NCBI RefSeq assembly: GCF_001456025.1 | Contig: NZ_LMTZ01000144.1 | Coordinates: 1 to 64,000 of the forward strand | Reading direction: 5' to 3' | DNA length: 64,000 bases | From: Mastigocoleus testarum BC008 | GTDB lineage: Bacteria > Cyanobacteriota > Cyanobacteriia > Cyanobacteriales > Nostocaceae | Part shown: positions 53,523-62,031 of the stretch, piece by piece | Position numbering within the stretch: position 1 is the first letter of the stretch | How the letters are laid out: each line of letters begins with the position of its first letter | Notes under the pieces: generated by a model | Seen by the model: the letters and a program-made list of their open reading frames with translations, nothing else | Databases searched by the model: none | What the model was told of the DNA's origin: nothing | Program-made: the position numbers and the translations under genes

Positions 53523-54537
53523 AGCTTTGGTAATTAGGGAACTTTACAACAAAAGTTTTAGAGACTTCCAATAAATGAAATCTCTAACGATGACTTTCCC
53601 TTGCGGGGAAAGCACCAGCACTTCGAGAATATATTTCTTTAAGCGTGTTCGGCTACGCTGTGTCTCACGGTTCAAGCCAAAATATACTAATTTCGAGACT
53701 TAATTTGTATTTCTAAAAGAGCCACACCCAATTTAATTGAGATAGATAGTATAAAAAGAGTTAGTACCCATAGGTACTTGGAATCATTTAGGCTTTAAAT
53801 AAATAAAAAGATGCTTGATTATGTAGATAAAAGCTTTGTGCTAATTAAACCACATTAATAATATCTCTGTCCGAATAAAATTATCTTAAATTTCCTCACA
53901 GCTTATTATTAAAGAGGGCTATATAGAGATAATTGTGATTTATTTCGCTGAGAAATACTGTTAGGATAGGCATTTATCTGCTCGCAATTGAATATTAAAT
54001 GGTTAGATCATGTTACTAGCTGAATGCTTAGTCTTTTTGTAGTCTTTTCGTTAAATTTCACATATAACTTAACTACTTAAAATAATCTTGATTTACCTCT
54101 AATGGCATCTACCGATAGATTTAGTATTGAGACAAATAACGATAATGGACTATTTACGAGGAAGAGATACTTAAGTTAAACGAAATAAATAATATCAAAA
54201 AACAGTCAACAAAATAATTACAATAATTATTGTAAATAATAACTATTCAAAAATTCTGAGAGCATTATTAGAAAATCCTGAGAAAATTAAAAGAACATTA
54301 TCTGCTATTGAATAAGGTATTTGAAAAATTTATGGTTACAAAAGATAAGCAGATAAATATAATAAATTGAGAATAAAATTCAGGGATCTACTCATTGAAA
54401 GTCTGGGAGTATTACAAAAACCACAATTCTAGATTTTTAAGATTTTGCTCTTCCTAAACCCTCCAACAAAATGGAGGGCTTGAGTAGATCCAGATATTTT
54501 AAGTGGCGAACATGGTGTGATTTTTTCTCATAGATTT
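53523..54537. other. 1-kb intergenic region
   Basis: A GC-rich patch at 53590-53700, then very AT-rich sequence. A hairpin ccctcca/tggaggg lies at 54459-54478. I see no gene or structured RNA. The promoter of the 791-aa gene should lie at the left end. Confidence 0.45.
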
Positions 54538-55089
54538 CTAGCTATATTTTACCCATTCTGTACGTAAAATCCCGTAGTAAATGAGGTGAAAACGTTGCCC
54601 TTCACGTTTGATGCTATTTCTTTGTAACCCTTCACGCCGAAATCCTACTTTTTCATGTGCTTTCATCGCACGAAAATTATAAGCGATTGTCGTTGAACTG
54701 ATACGATAAAGATTCAGTTCCCGAAACCCATATCCTAGAATCAATTTCATTGCATCAGTACCGTAACCTTTATTCCAGTAAGCCGGATCGCCAATAGCAA
54801 TACCCATAGAAGCGTTCTGATGCGTCCATTGAATTTCAAATAAGCCAACACTTCCAATGAGAATATCATCTGTAAGGGTACGGAGGCGAAAATTATAGGA
54901 ATTTGGCGATTTCAAAACAGAAGATTCAAATTGATTCTAATCTTCGGGTGTCATTGGTTTTGCAGGGTCATTATCTGCTAAGCGCAGATATTCGTCATCA
55001 TTAGACCAACGAGCAAAATACTCATTATCTTCAGATTGGGGTGCAGCAAGGCGTAGCAATTTTCCTGTAAAAAGTGGGTTGAATTGCAT
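54538..55089 (-). pseudogene. GNAT (RimJ/RimL-type) acetyltransferase with an in-frame stop
   Basis: From an ATG at 55089 the frame reads MQFNPLFTGKLLRLAAPQ and continues to PMTPED. There a TAG (54937-54939, minus strand) interrupts it, after which the same frame goes on (NQFESSVLKSPNSYNF) through the acetyl-CoA site NKGYGTDAMKLILGYGF and the NFRAMKAHEKVGFRREG block to the stop at 54538. One substitution (for example from a Tyr codon) explains the break. The downstream part could be translated alone from the ATG at 54915 but would lack the first ~58 residues. Confidence 0.85.
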
Positions 55090-55391
55090 TCAAATTCCTT
55101 TGTTGAGTTGTTCAAGATTGAGTTGCGTGAAAAGTTGTGAGGCGATCGCAAATCAAAAATTCAAGCAGGAATTTCCTCACTTAAGTAACGACAGTGAGGA
55201 TTTTTCTGCATAGAATTTAGTTTTTACTCAATGACAGTCAACAAAGGCAAAGTAGTGCAAAAGCACTTTAATAAATAAATTGCATATTAATAATAATTTA
55301 TGACAGACGCGGCATGCCGCGTCTCTACATGATTTTTAATCTACTGAACTTATTGAGAACTGTTTGTAGTTCTACCAATGACACCTGATTT
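55090..55391. other. Intergenic with palindrome
   Basis: No gene. It includes the 20-bp perfect palindrome agacgcggca/tgccgcgtct at 55305-55324, a relative of the one at 14185, here between two minus-strand genes and likely a transcript end. Confidence 0.5.
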
Positions 55392-56267
55392 CTACCTTTT
55401 GAGAATAATCATTTTACTTCCCACAACAGGGTTACGCGCTATCAGCTTATTTTTGGAATCAGTAATTTCTAGGTGGACAAAATCAAGCTCTTTGGAGCGT
55501 TCTAGGATTTCTGCTGCAAGTTTATCTTGGTCCGGATGGGTGAGAGAATACCAATCATCACTAATTTTCAAGCTAAGGGTACTACTAGCAAAGTCAACTC
55601 GGACAGCATCAATGGGATTACTAGAAAAAGTTTCAATTTGTGTATCTTCATGCAGACTAGTGATCGCTTCTGTAATTTGATTTTCAATTATCGTGAATAA
55701 TTTTTGTTCCAGGGTTAATGGTGCAGTAACTTGTTGTTTTTTTATAGTTTGCTTTTCGTCTGAATTGGAGGAAGTTTTTTCTTGTGCTAGAGAAGATGGA
55801 GCTTTTGGAGTTTGTAAATTCGTATTTTTTAACTCTGATTCACTTTGTTCTGTTGGAAGTGGAGATTGGGCGATTTGTTGTTCGGGTGGTGCGACCGATG
55901 TAACTGATTCTGTTTTTGGAGTTATTTGGGAATCAGAAACTTGTTCTGGGGTCGGAGCAGTTGCGATCGCCTTGGACTTGGGACTAAAAGTATTTACACT
56001 TATACCGACAACCAGGAAAGCGATCGCGATAACAATTCCTGTTAAAGCCCGGTCTGACAACTTTGAAGCTATATTTTCTGGTAAGAGGGAACGAATTTTA
56101 ACTAAAGCACTATTCCAAATCGACTGGAGTTTTTCAAGAACGCTAGGTGTTGGTGACGGATTAATTGTCTGACCCAAAAATGGTTCTCGATCCTCTGAAT
56201 AATTGTCTTCCAGTTCTGGATTTGATCGTGATTGTGGCGGTTGTGGATTTGGCTTTTCTTGTGACAT
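55392..56267 (-). CDS. Membrane-anchored hypothetical protein
   Basis: A 291-aa protein. The Pro/Asn/Glu-rich cytoplasmic N-terminus is followed by one membrane helix at about residues 75-95 (GIVIAIAFLVVGISVNTF), a long Ser/Thr/Gln-rich linker (100-190) and a conserved C-terminal domain of about 100 residues (LFTIIENQITEAITSL ... GSKMIILKR). I do not recognise the domain. Topology suggests a protein anchored in the inner or thylakoid membrane with its C-terminal domain outside the cytoplasm. Divergent from the metallophosphatase. Confidence 0.6.
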   Translation of the reverse strand: MSQEKPNPQPPQSRSNPELEDNYSEDREPFLGQTINPSPTPSVLEKLQSIWNSALVKIRSLLPENIASKLSDRALTGIVIAIAFLVVGISVNTFSPKSKAIATAPTPEQVSDSQITPKTESVTSVAPPEQQIAQSPLPTEQSESELKNTNLQTPKAPSSLAQEKTSSNSDEKQTIKKQQVTAPLTLEQKLFTIIENQITEAITSLHEDTQIETFSSNPIDAVRVDFASSTLSLKISDDWYSLTHPDQDKLAAEILERSKELDFVHLEITDSKNKLIARNPVVGSKMIILKR

Positions 56268-56393
56268 GGAAGTTTCCTAGAAAACAGCGGATCGAAAAAA
56301 AATAAGATAAATTCGGAAGGTGGATCGCATCTTCAGCCATAATTTATCACTTAACTACTTTTGGTCAAGTTGTTGAATTATTAATTATCAGAT

Positions 56394-57386
56394 ATGTCAT
56401 TGAAACGGCGTAGATTTATATCTCTGGGTAGTTTTAGTTTTGTTAATTTTATTAAAGATGGATTTATTAAATCTGGACCTATTAAATTTGGACCAGCTTA
56501 TCTTGCTGGTAGTATAACTACTTTTAATCCCCCAATTTTTGCTTCAAGTTTACGATCCCAAATTTCCACCAACAAAGAATCGAACAAAAACGATTTACTT
56601 TTACGATTCACATCCGTAGCTGATACGGGAACCGGTGGAGATGGTCAGTATTCTGTAGCACAATCTATGATAAATTATCGCCGTCAAAATCCTTACGATC
56701 TGGTTATTTTAGCTGGAGATAATATTTATACAAATGGTGAGATTGAAAAGATTAATTCAGTTTTTGAGTGTCCCTATGCTTCCTTACTGAAGCAAGGTGT
56801 AAAGTTTTATGCTGTTTTAGGGAACCACGATATCCGAACTGCAAATGGCGAGCCCCAAGTTAAATACTTTGGCTTTAATATGCAAGGAAGATACTACACT
56901 TTTCATCGCGGTCCCGTACAATTTTTTGCTTTAGATACTAACCGTAATGCTGATTGGCAAAATCAACTTCTTTGGTTAGAAAAAGAACTGAGTAATAGTA
57001 AGGCTATTTGGAAAATTATTTTTGGTCATCATCAAATTTATTCATCTGGTGTTTATGGAGTGAATAAACCTTTCATTGATGTCCTAACTCCACTATTTAA
57101 AAAGTATGGCGTTCAACTTTATATTAATGGACACGAGCACAATTATGAGCGTACCCGCCCAATAAACGGTACTACTTATATTGTATGTGGTGGTGGTGCT
57201 ACTACCCGTCCGGTAGGACGTTCCGAATGGACTGAATATTCTGCAAGTAAATTAAGTTTTGCTGCATACAATGTATATGCAGATCGGATAGAAATTAGCG
57301 GAATTGGTACTGACAATGAAGTTTTTGACCGAGGTATCATCTCATTAAAATCAAGTCATTTGCTGGTTAAATCTGGATTAATTTAA
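56394..57386 (+). CDS. Exported metallophosphoesterase
   Basis: A 330-aa calcineurin-like phosphatase. The N-terminus KRRRFISLGSFSFVNF resembles a Tat signal. The metal ligands are ADTGTG, LAGDNIYTNGE, AVLGNHDIRT, IIFGHHQIYSSG and NGHEHNYERTRP, i.e. the D-GD-GNHD-H-GHxH set. It belongs to the purple-acid-phosphatase-like group that hydrolyses phosphomonoesters in the periplasm. ptuA starts 17 bp downstream on the same strand, so they may share a transcript, although the functions look unrelated. Confidence 0.85.
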   Translation: MSLKRRRFISLGSFSFVNFIKDGFIKSGPIKFGPAYLAGSITTFNPPIFASSLRSQISTNKESNKNDLLLRFTSVADTGTGGDGQYSVAQSMINYRRQNPYDLVILAGDNIYTNGEIEKINSVFECPYASLLKQGVKFYAVLGNHDIRTANGEPQVKYFGFNMQGRYYTFHRGPVQFFALDTNRNADWQNQLLWLEKELSNSKAIWKIIFGHHQIYSSGVYGVNKPFIDVLTPLFKKYGVQLYINGHEHNYERTRPINGTTYIVCGGGATTRPVGRSEWTEYSASKLSFAAYNVYADRIEISGIGTDNEVFDRGIISLKSSHLLVKSGLI

Positions 57387-57403
57387 TCAAATTAATTTCA
57401 AGC

Positions 57404-58657
57404 ATGAAAATCAAACATATTAAGATGCACTCTTTTCGGGGAGTTAGCGATATGACGCTAGAATTCCAAGAGTGCGAACCTAACGTGTTTATTGGTATTA
57501 ATGGCGTTGGTAAATCTAGTATTCTTGATTGCATCGCCATTCTTCTCTCTCGGTATACCAGTCCGGTTCAATACCCCAGCACTTCAGGTAGATTATTCCG
57601 AGAACAAGATATCAGAGAAGGATCTCAAGAAACATGTAATGAAATAACAGTTATGACTACGGAAGGTGACGTAACTTGGTCCCTTGGAAAACTCCAAAAA
57701 AAACGTAGTAAAAATAGTAGTACCGATTTGACACAATTACGTAAATTAATTGAGTCTACCCAGGATAGTCTGAAGGCTGACCCAAATTTTAATCTAACTG
57801 TTGTAGTTCATTACTCTGTAAATCGCGCTGTTGTTGATATTCCTTTGAGAGTTAGGAAAAAGCATTCTGTAGATCGAGTAACAGCTTACGAAGAATCCCT
57901 ACATGGTACGAAAATAAACTTTAATAACTTCTTTCAGTGGTTCAGAAAATGGGAAGACTTGGAGAATGAAGAGAGAAGAGATGATGCTAATTATACCAAT
58001 CATCAATTAGAAGTTGTTCGACAGGCTATTTATTCTCTGATTCCAGGATTATCCGATTTGAGAATCCGTCGTTCTCCTTTAAGGATGACAGTGAAGAAGC
58101 AGGAGCGAGAACTCAATGTCAGTCAACTTTCCGATGGAGAAAAATGTCTCCTTGCAATGGTGGGGGATTTAGCAAGACGCTTAGCGATCGCAAACCCCGG
58201 ACTTGAAGAACCTTTAGAAGGCAATGGTATTATTTTAATTGATGAAGTTGAACTACACTTACATCCCCAATGGCAAAGGGAAATTATTCCGGCTTTAAGT
58301 AAAACTTTTCCTAATTGTCAGTTTATTGTTACTACCCATTCACCCCAGGTAATTAGCCACGTTAAACCTGAGGGAATTCATATTATTGAAAATACAGCAG
58401 AAGGTATCATTGCACTGAAACCAGAAAACTCTTTTGGTAGAGATACCAATTGTATCTTAGAGGACTTAATGGAGGTTCCCGAAAGACCTCAAGAAATCAA
58501 AAATAGCTTGCAGCAGCTATTCAAATTTATTGATGAAGGAGATTTGGAAGGTGCAAAACAATTACGTCGGGATTTAGCTCTGCAGATTGGAGAAGATGAA
58601 CCAGAATTTGTCCGCGCTGATGTTCTAATTCGTCGCAAGGAAATTCTCAACAAATGA
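57404..58657 (+). CDS. ptuA: Septu-type AAA/ABC-like ATPase PtuA
   Basis: A 417-aa RecF/OLD-like ATPase. Walker A is GINGVGKSS (31-39), followed by a long helical insert with SLKADPNF and HYSVNRAVVDIP, the ABC signature LSDGEKCLLAMVGD, and Walker B/D-loop GIILIDEVELHLHPQWQ. The C-terminus ends in a helical tail. Its stop overlaps the HNH nuclease start by 4 bp (ATGA), the usual ptuAB layout. In Septu systems PtuA forms an oligomer that carries PtuB and senses phage infection. Confidence 0.82.
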   Translation: MKIKHIKMHSFRGVSDMTLEFQECEPNVFIGINGVGKSSILDCIAILLSRYTSPVQYPSTSGRLFREQDIREGSQETCNEITVMTTEGDVTWSLGKLQKKRSKNSSTDLTQLRKLIESTQDSLKADPNFNLTVVVHYSVNRAVVDIPLRVRKKHSVDRVTAYEESLHGTKINFNNFFQWFRKWEDLENEERRDDANYTNHQLEVVRQAIYSLIPGLSDLRIRRSPLRMTVKKQERELNVSQLSDGEKCLLAMVGDLARRLAIANPGLEEPLEGNGIILIDEVELHLHPQWQREIIPALSKTFPNCQFIVTTHSPQVISHVKPEGIHIIENTAEGIIALKPENSFGRDTNCILEDLMEVPERPQEIKNSLQQLFKFIDEGDLEGAKQLRRDLALQIGEDEPEFVRADVLIRRKEILNK

Positions 58658-59298
58658 AATATATCCACAAGAATCCAGAACCAGGTAGTTTGACTGGCTA
58701 CAATGACAGACTCAGGAATAAAACGCCGAATTGGAAATCCTTTAATAAATCAGTCAAAACCGATGTGTATCATGCTCTGTTAAAGGAACAAGGTCACATT
58801 TGTTGCTACTGCGGGATTCGTATCTTCAGAAAAAATTGTCACATTGAACACTATCGACCCAAAAGCCAATACAAACATTTAACCTTCAGCTATACCAATT
58901 TGATAGTTTCTTGTCAGGGAGAAGACGAACAAAGACCAACCAAACCAGTTCATTGCGGTCATAAAAAGGGTGCTTGGTTTGATGAAGATTTAATGATTTC
59001 TCCCTTAGATCCAAACTGTCCAGATTATTTTAAATACACTGGTTCTGGGGAAATTTTAGCTGCGGATAATCCCGATAAACTAGATGCTGCTGAAACTACA
59101 ATCGCAAAACTGGCTTTAAATATCAATAAACTTACAAAGATGCGGAGAAAGGCGATTGATGCAGCATTACAAATAGTTGAAGAATTGGATGACGGAGAAA
59201 TACATACCCTCGCCCAAGCCTATCAAGAAATGGATTCCGAGGGTCAGTATACACCTTTTTGGGCTGCTGTTGCTTATACATTTAAGCAATATTTTTAG
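58654..59298 (+). CDS. ptuB: Septu-type HNH nuclease PtuB
   Basis: A 214-aa HNH endonuclease of the TIGR02646 group. The zinc/HNH core is GHICCYCGIRIFRKN then CHIEHYRPKSQY, a TNLIVSCQ strand and CGHKKGAWFDEDLMISPLDP. The helical C-terminus follows. Translationally coupled to ptuA. It would degrade DNA once released or activated by PtuA, giving anti-phage defence. A stand-alone retron-type pairing is excluded because no reverse transcriptase is nearby. Confidence 0.83.
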   Translation: MKYIHKNPEPGSLTGYNDRLRNKTPNWKSFNKSVKTDVYHALLKEQGHICCYCGIRIFRKNCHIEHYRPKSQYKHLTFSYTNLIVSCQGEDEQRPTKPVHCGHKKGAWFDEDLMISPLDPNCPDYFKYTGSGEILAADNPDKLDAAETTIAKLALNINKLTKMRRKAIDAALQIVEELDDGEIHTLAQAYQEMDSEGQYTPFWAAVAYTFKQYF

Positions 59299-59677
59299 TC
59301 CCTCGTATTCACTATTAGTTTAAGAATTTTTACACATAAATTAAACAATTAATACCGTTATAATTTATTCTGGGCTTTATTGTTAGCAGGTATTTACAAC
59401 TATTTTGCAAGATATATAGATGCGCTTGTACTGTGATTGCTGCAGACAAATAATCGTGTCTGAAAATAATCTTAGATATTTGATAGTTATTAAAATTTGA
59501 TCGGATTTTTAGTAAAGTATGTGATTATATTAAGCAAAAAAATTAATCTTTTAGAGATATATTTAAATTTAGAATATTTAAATTTCTAAGATTTTGAATT
59601 GTATCCACATACAGGTGATTTCGTAAGAATAATGCATCAAAATTAACAGATATACTAATCTGTTAATATAATTACTT
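59299..59677. other. AT-rich intergenic region
   Basis: A 379-bp spacer, very AT-rich, with repeated attttta/taaattt words near 59540-59600. Promoter of the pentapeptide gene; nothing else seen. Confidence 0.45.
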
Positions 59678-61867
59678 ATGTCTATTGAAAGATTATTCGG
59701 TCAAGAACCTGAAGAAAACGATTTCGGCGGTCAAGACCTTGCAGGTGCAGATTTTCATTATAAGAATCTCCAAGGTGCAAATTTTCAAAATGCAAATCTT
59801 GAAGGTGCAAATTTCCAAGATTCAAATCTACAAAAAGCTAATTTTAAAGGAGCTAAACTTCAAAGAGCTAATTTTAAAGATGTAGAACTTCAAGGTGTAA
59901 ATTTTCAAGACGCGCAGTTACAAAATGCTGATTTTTGTAGAGCAGACTTGCGAGGAAGTAATTTTGAACAAGCTAATCTTCAAAATGCAGATTTACAAGA
60001 AGCGCGCCTAGGTGGAGTCAATTTTCAAGGTGCTGATTTAAGAGGTGCTAATCTCAAAGGTAGTCAAATTAGTATCAAGACGAAGTTTGATCGCAAATGG
60101 AAACTTGTCTGGGAAATTGTCAACAAAAGTGTTGTAGGTCGAGATTTAAAACAAATTGACTTGGAAGAAGCAAATTTGAGTGAAGCCATACTTGAAAAAG
60201 CAGATCTTGAAGGAGCTAAGCTTCAAAAAGTAAATCTTCGAGGAGCTAACCTTAAAGGCTCTAATATTAGGGAAACAAATCTCCAAGGAGCAAATCTAAG
60301 TTATGCACATCTTTGGGGGTGCGACCTCCGTTCTAGCAATCTCCAAGGAGCGGATTTAAGCTATGCAAATTTATATGATGCAAATCTACGCATGGCTAAT
60401 CTTAAAGGAACCAATCTCAAAAATACTGAAATCAGTGATGAAACTCAGTTAGAACCTAAGTGGAAACTAGTTCAAGAATTGGTTAGCCAGATTATTCCCG
60501 GTCGTGATGTGAGTGCGATTTTGCAAGAAAAAAAATTAGATTTGCAAGATGCTAATCTCCAAAATGCTTATTTGGAACAAGCTAATCTACGAGAAGCCGA
60601 TCTCAAAGGCGCAAATCTCCAAGCAGCTAACCTCCAAAAAGCCAACCTTTGGGGAGCAGATTTACAAAATACTAATTTTGCAGAAGCAAATTTACAGCAA
60701 GCAGATTTACGAGAAACTAAATTTCTTCCCCAAGCTAATTTCTCCAAAGCGAATCTGCAAAAAGCTACTTTAATCGAAATTACTTTGCAAGCAGCTAATC
60801 TTCAAGCAGCGAATTTACAAAACGCCGAACTAAAATCTGCGGATTTGCGAGAAGCTAATCTCCAAGAAGCTAATTTACAAGAAGCACATATCCAAGGAAG
60901 CATTTTAGAAAAAGCTAATCTTCAAAAAGCTAACTTAGAAAATGCTTATATTCGCAGAGCATTTCTACAAGAATCTCAACTACAGCAAGCAAACTTAAAA
61001 GAAGCTTATCTTTCCAATAGCAATCTCTATAAAGCTCAATTACAAGGTGCAGACTTATACAAAGCTGAATTAGGTAATGCTAATCTTCAAGAAGCTAACC
61101 TTGAGGAAGCTAATCTCGAACAAGCGAAACTCAAAGGAGCTAATTTATGGATGGCACATCTTCAGAATGCTAATCTTCAAGCAGCCGAACTGTTAGAAGC
61201 AGATTTAAGAGTAGCAGATTTACGTCGTGCGGTCTTGTGTAAAGCCGATCTCCATAAAGCTCACTTACAGGTAGCCGATTTTTATCGAGCAAATTTAGAA
61301 GCAACTAAGTTTACAGGAGCTAACTTAGAAAAAGCAATCTTGGAAAAAGCTGTACTGAAAATAGCTGACCTCCGAGGAGCTAATTTTCGAGGTGCTTATC
61401 TACGCAAAGCAAATTTACAAGGAGCAAACCTCCGAGATGCTCAGTTTCAGGAAGCTAATTTATCCGCTGCTGAGCTTTATTTTGCAGATCTTTGTGGAAC
61501 CAATTTTGAGAATACCAATATTGAAATTGCTGATTTTTCTGGTGCAAAAAATCTCAAAGCAGAACAAATCTTTTTCGCGCAAAATTGGGAGAAAGCTAAA
61601 TGTGACCCAGATTTAGTCGCAAAAGTTGAAATACTGAACTATCAGTATAACGCCTGTATATTACTATTTTTAATTGTTTTACTTTTGATTATCCGCTCAC
61701 GCGAAAGTGTAAAGTTAGAGCGTTTGATATTTTACATCTTGTCCCACTTTACAGTTGAAATACCCAACGGTTGTGAAGATGACAAGCGCGATCGCTCGTC
61801 ATCCAAAAAGCAGAAACAGGTAAAAATTACAAAAACCATCAAGATTACTTTTCCCAAAGAGGAATAA
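59678..61867 (+). CDS. Large pentapeptide-repeat protein
   Basis: A 729-aa protein built almost entirely of A(N/D)LxxA-type pentapeptides, more than 100 units, which form right-handed quadrilateral beta-helices. Two spacers break the repeats, each with a conserved K/PKWKLVxExV segment (about residues 135-160 and 265-290). Near the C-terminus a membrane helix (ACILLFLIVLLLII, ~655-670) is followed by a basic tail. DNA mimicry or scaffolding is known for such proteins, but no specific role can be read here. The 15-bp periodicity keeps other frames open, but they are shadows. Confidence 0.88.
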   Translation: MSIERLFGQEPEENDFGGQDLAGADFHYKNLQGANFQNANLEGANFQDSNLQKANFKGAKLQRANFKDVELQGVNFQDAQLQNADFCRADLRGSNFEQANLQNADLQEARLGGVNFQGADLRGANLKGSQISIKTKFDRKWKLVWEIVNKSVVGRDLKQIDLEEANLSEAILEKADLEGAKLQKVNLRGANLKGSNIRETNLQGANLSYAHLWGCDLRSSNLQGADLSYANLYDANLRMANLKGTNLKNTEISDETQLEPKWKLVQELVSQIIPGRDVSAILQEKKLDLQDANLQNAYLEQANLREADLKGANLQAANLQKANLWGADLQNTNFAEANLQQADLRETKFLPQANFSKANLQKATLIEITLQAANLQAANLQNAELKSADLREANLQEANLQEAHIQGSILEKANLQKANLENAYIRRAFLQESQLQQANLKEAYLSNSNLYKAQLQGADLYKAELGNANLQEANLEEANLEQAKLKGANLWMAHLQNANLQAAELLEADLRVADLRRAVLCKADLHKAHLQVADFYRANLEATKFTGANLEKAILEKAVLKIADLRGANFRGAYLRKANLQGANLRDAQFQEANLSAAELYFADLCGTNFENTNIEIADFSGAKNLKAEQIFFAQNWEKAKCDPDLVAKVEILNYQYNACILLFLIVLLLIIRSRESVKLERLIFYILSHFTVEIPNGCEDDKRDRSSSKKQKQVKITKTIKITFPKEE

Positions 61868-61877
61868 GTCATTAGTC

Positions 61878-61989
61878 GTAGAGACGTAGCAGAGGCTGAG
61901 CCGCACCTGCGGTGTTTGCACGCGCTTACAGCGAACATCCGCTAGGATGCGTTCAAACGCCGACGCCGTAGGCTCTGCTACGTCTCTAC
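61878..61989. repeat. 112-bp palindromic element with 17-bp arms
   Basis: The perfect arms gtagagacgtagcagag (61878-61894) and its complement (61973-61989) enclose a GC-rich inner part. That part has its own dyad (gcgaacatcc / ggatgcgtt). Placed right after the pentapeptide gene and before the convergent helicase gene, it is a MITE-like repeat or bidirectional terminator. Confidence 0.75.
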
Positions 61990-62031
61990 AGGAGTCACAA
62001 ATAATAAGTCAAAACTCATTCGCGATGCAAT

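Noticed and set aside
57404..59298. Retron-associated ATPase-HNH effector
   Set aside because: No reverse transcriptase or msr/msd-like sequence is adjacent, so plain Septu is the simpler reading.
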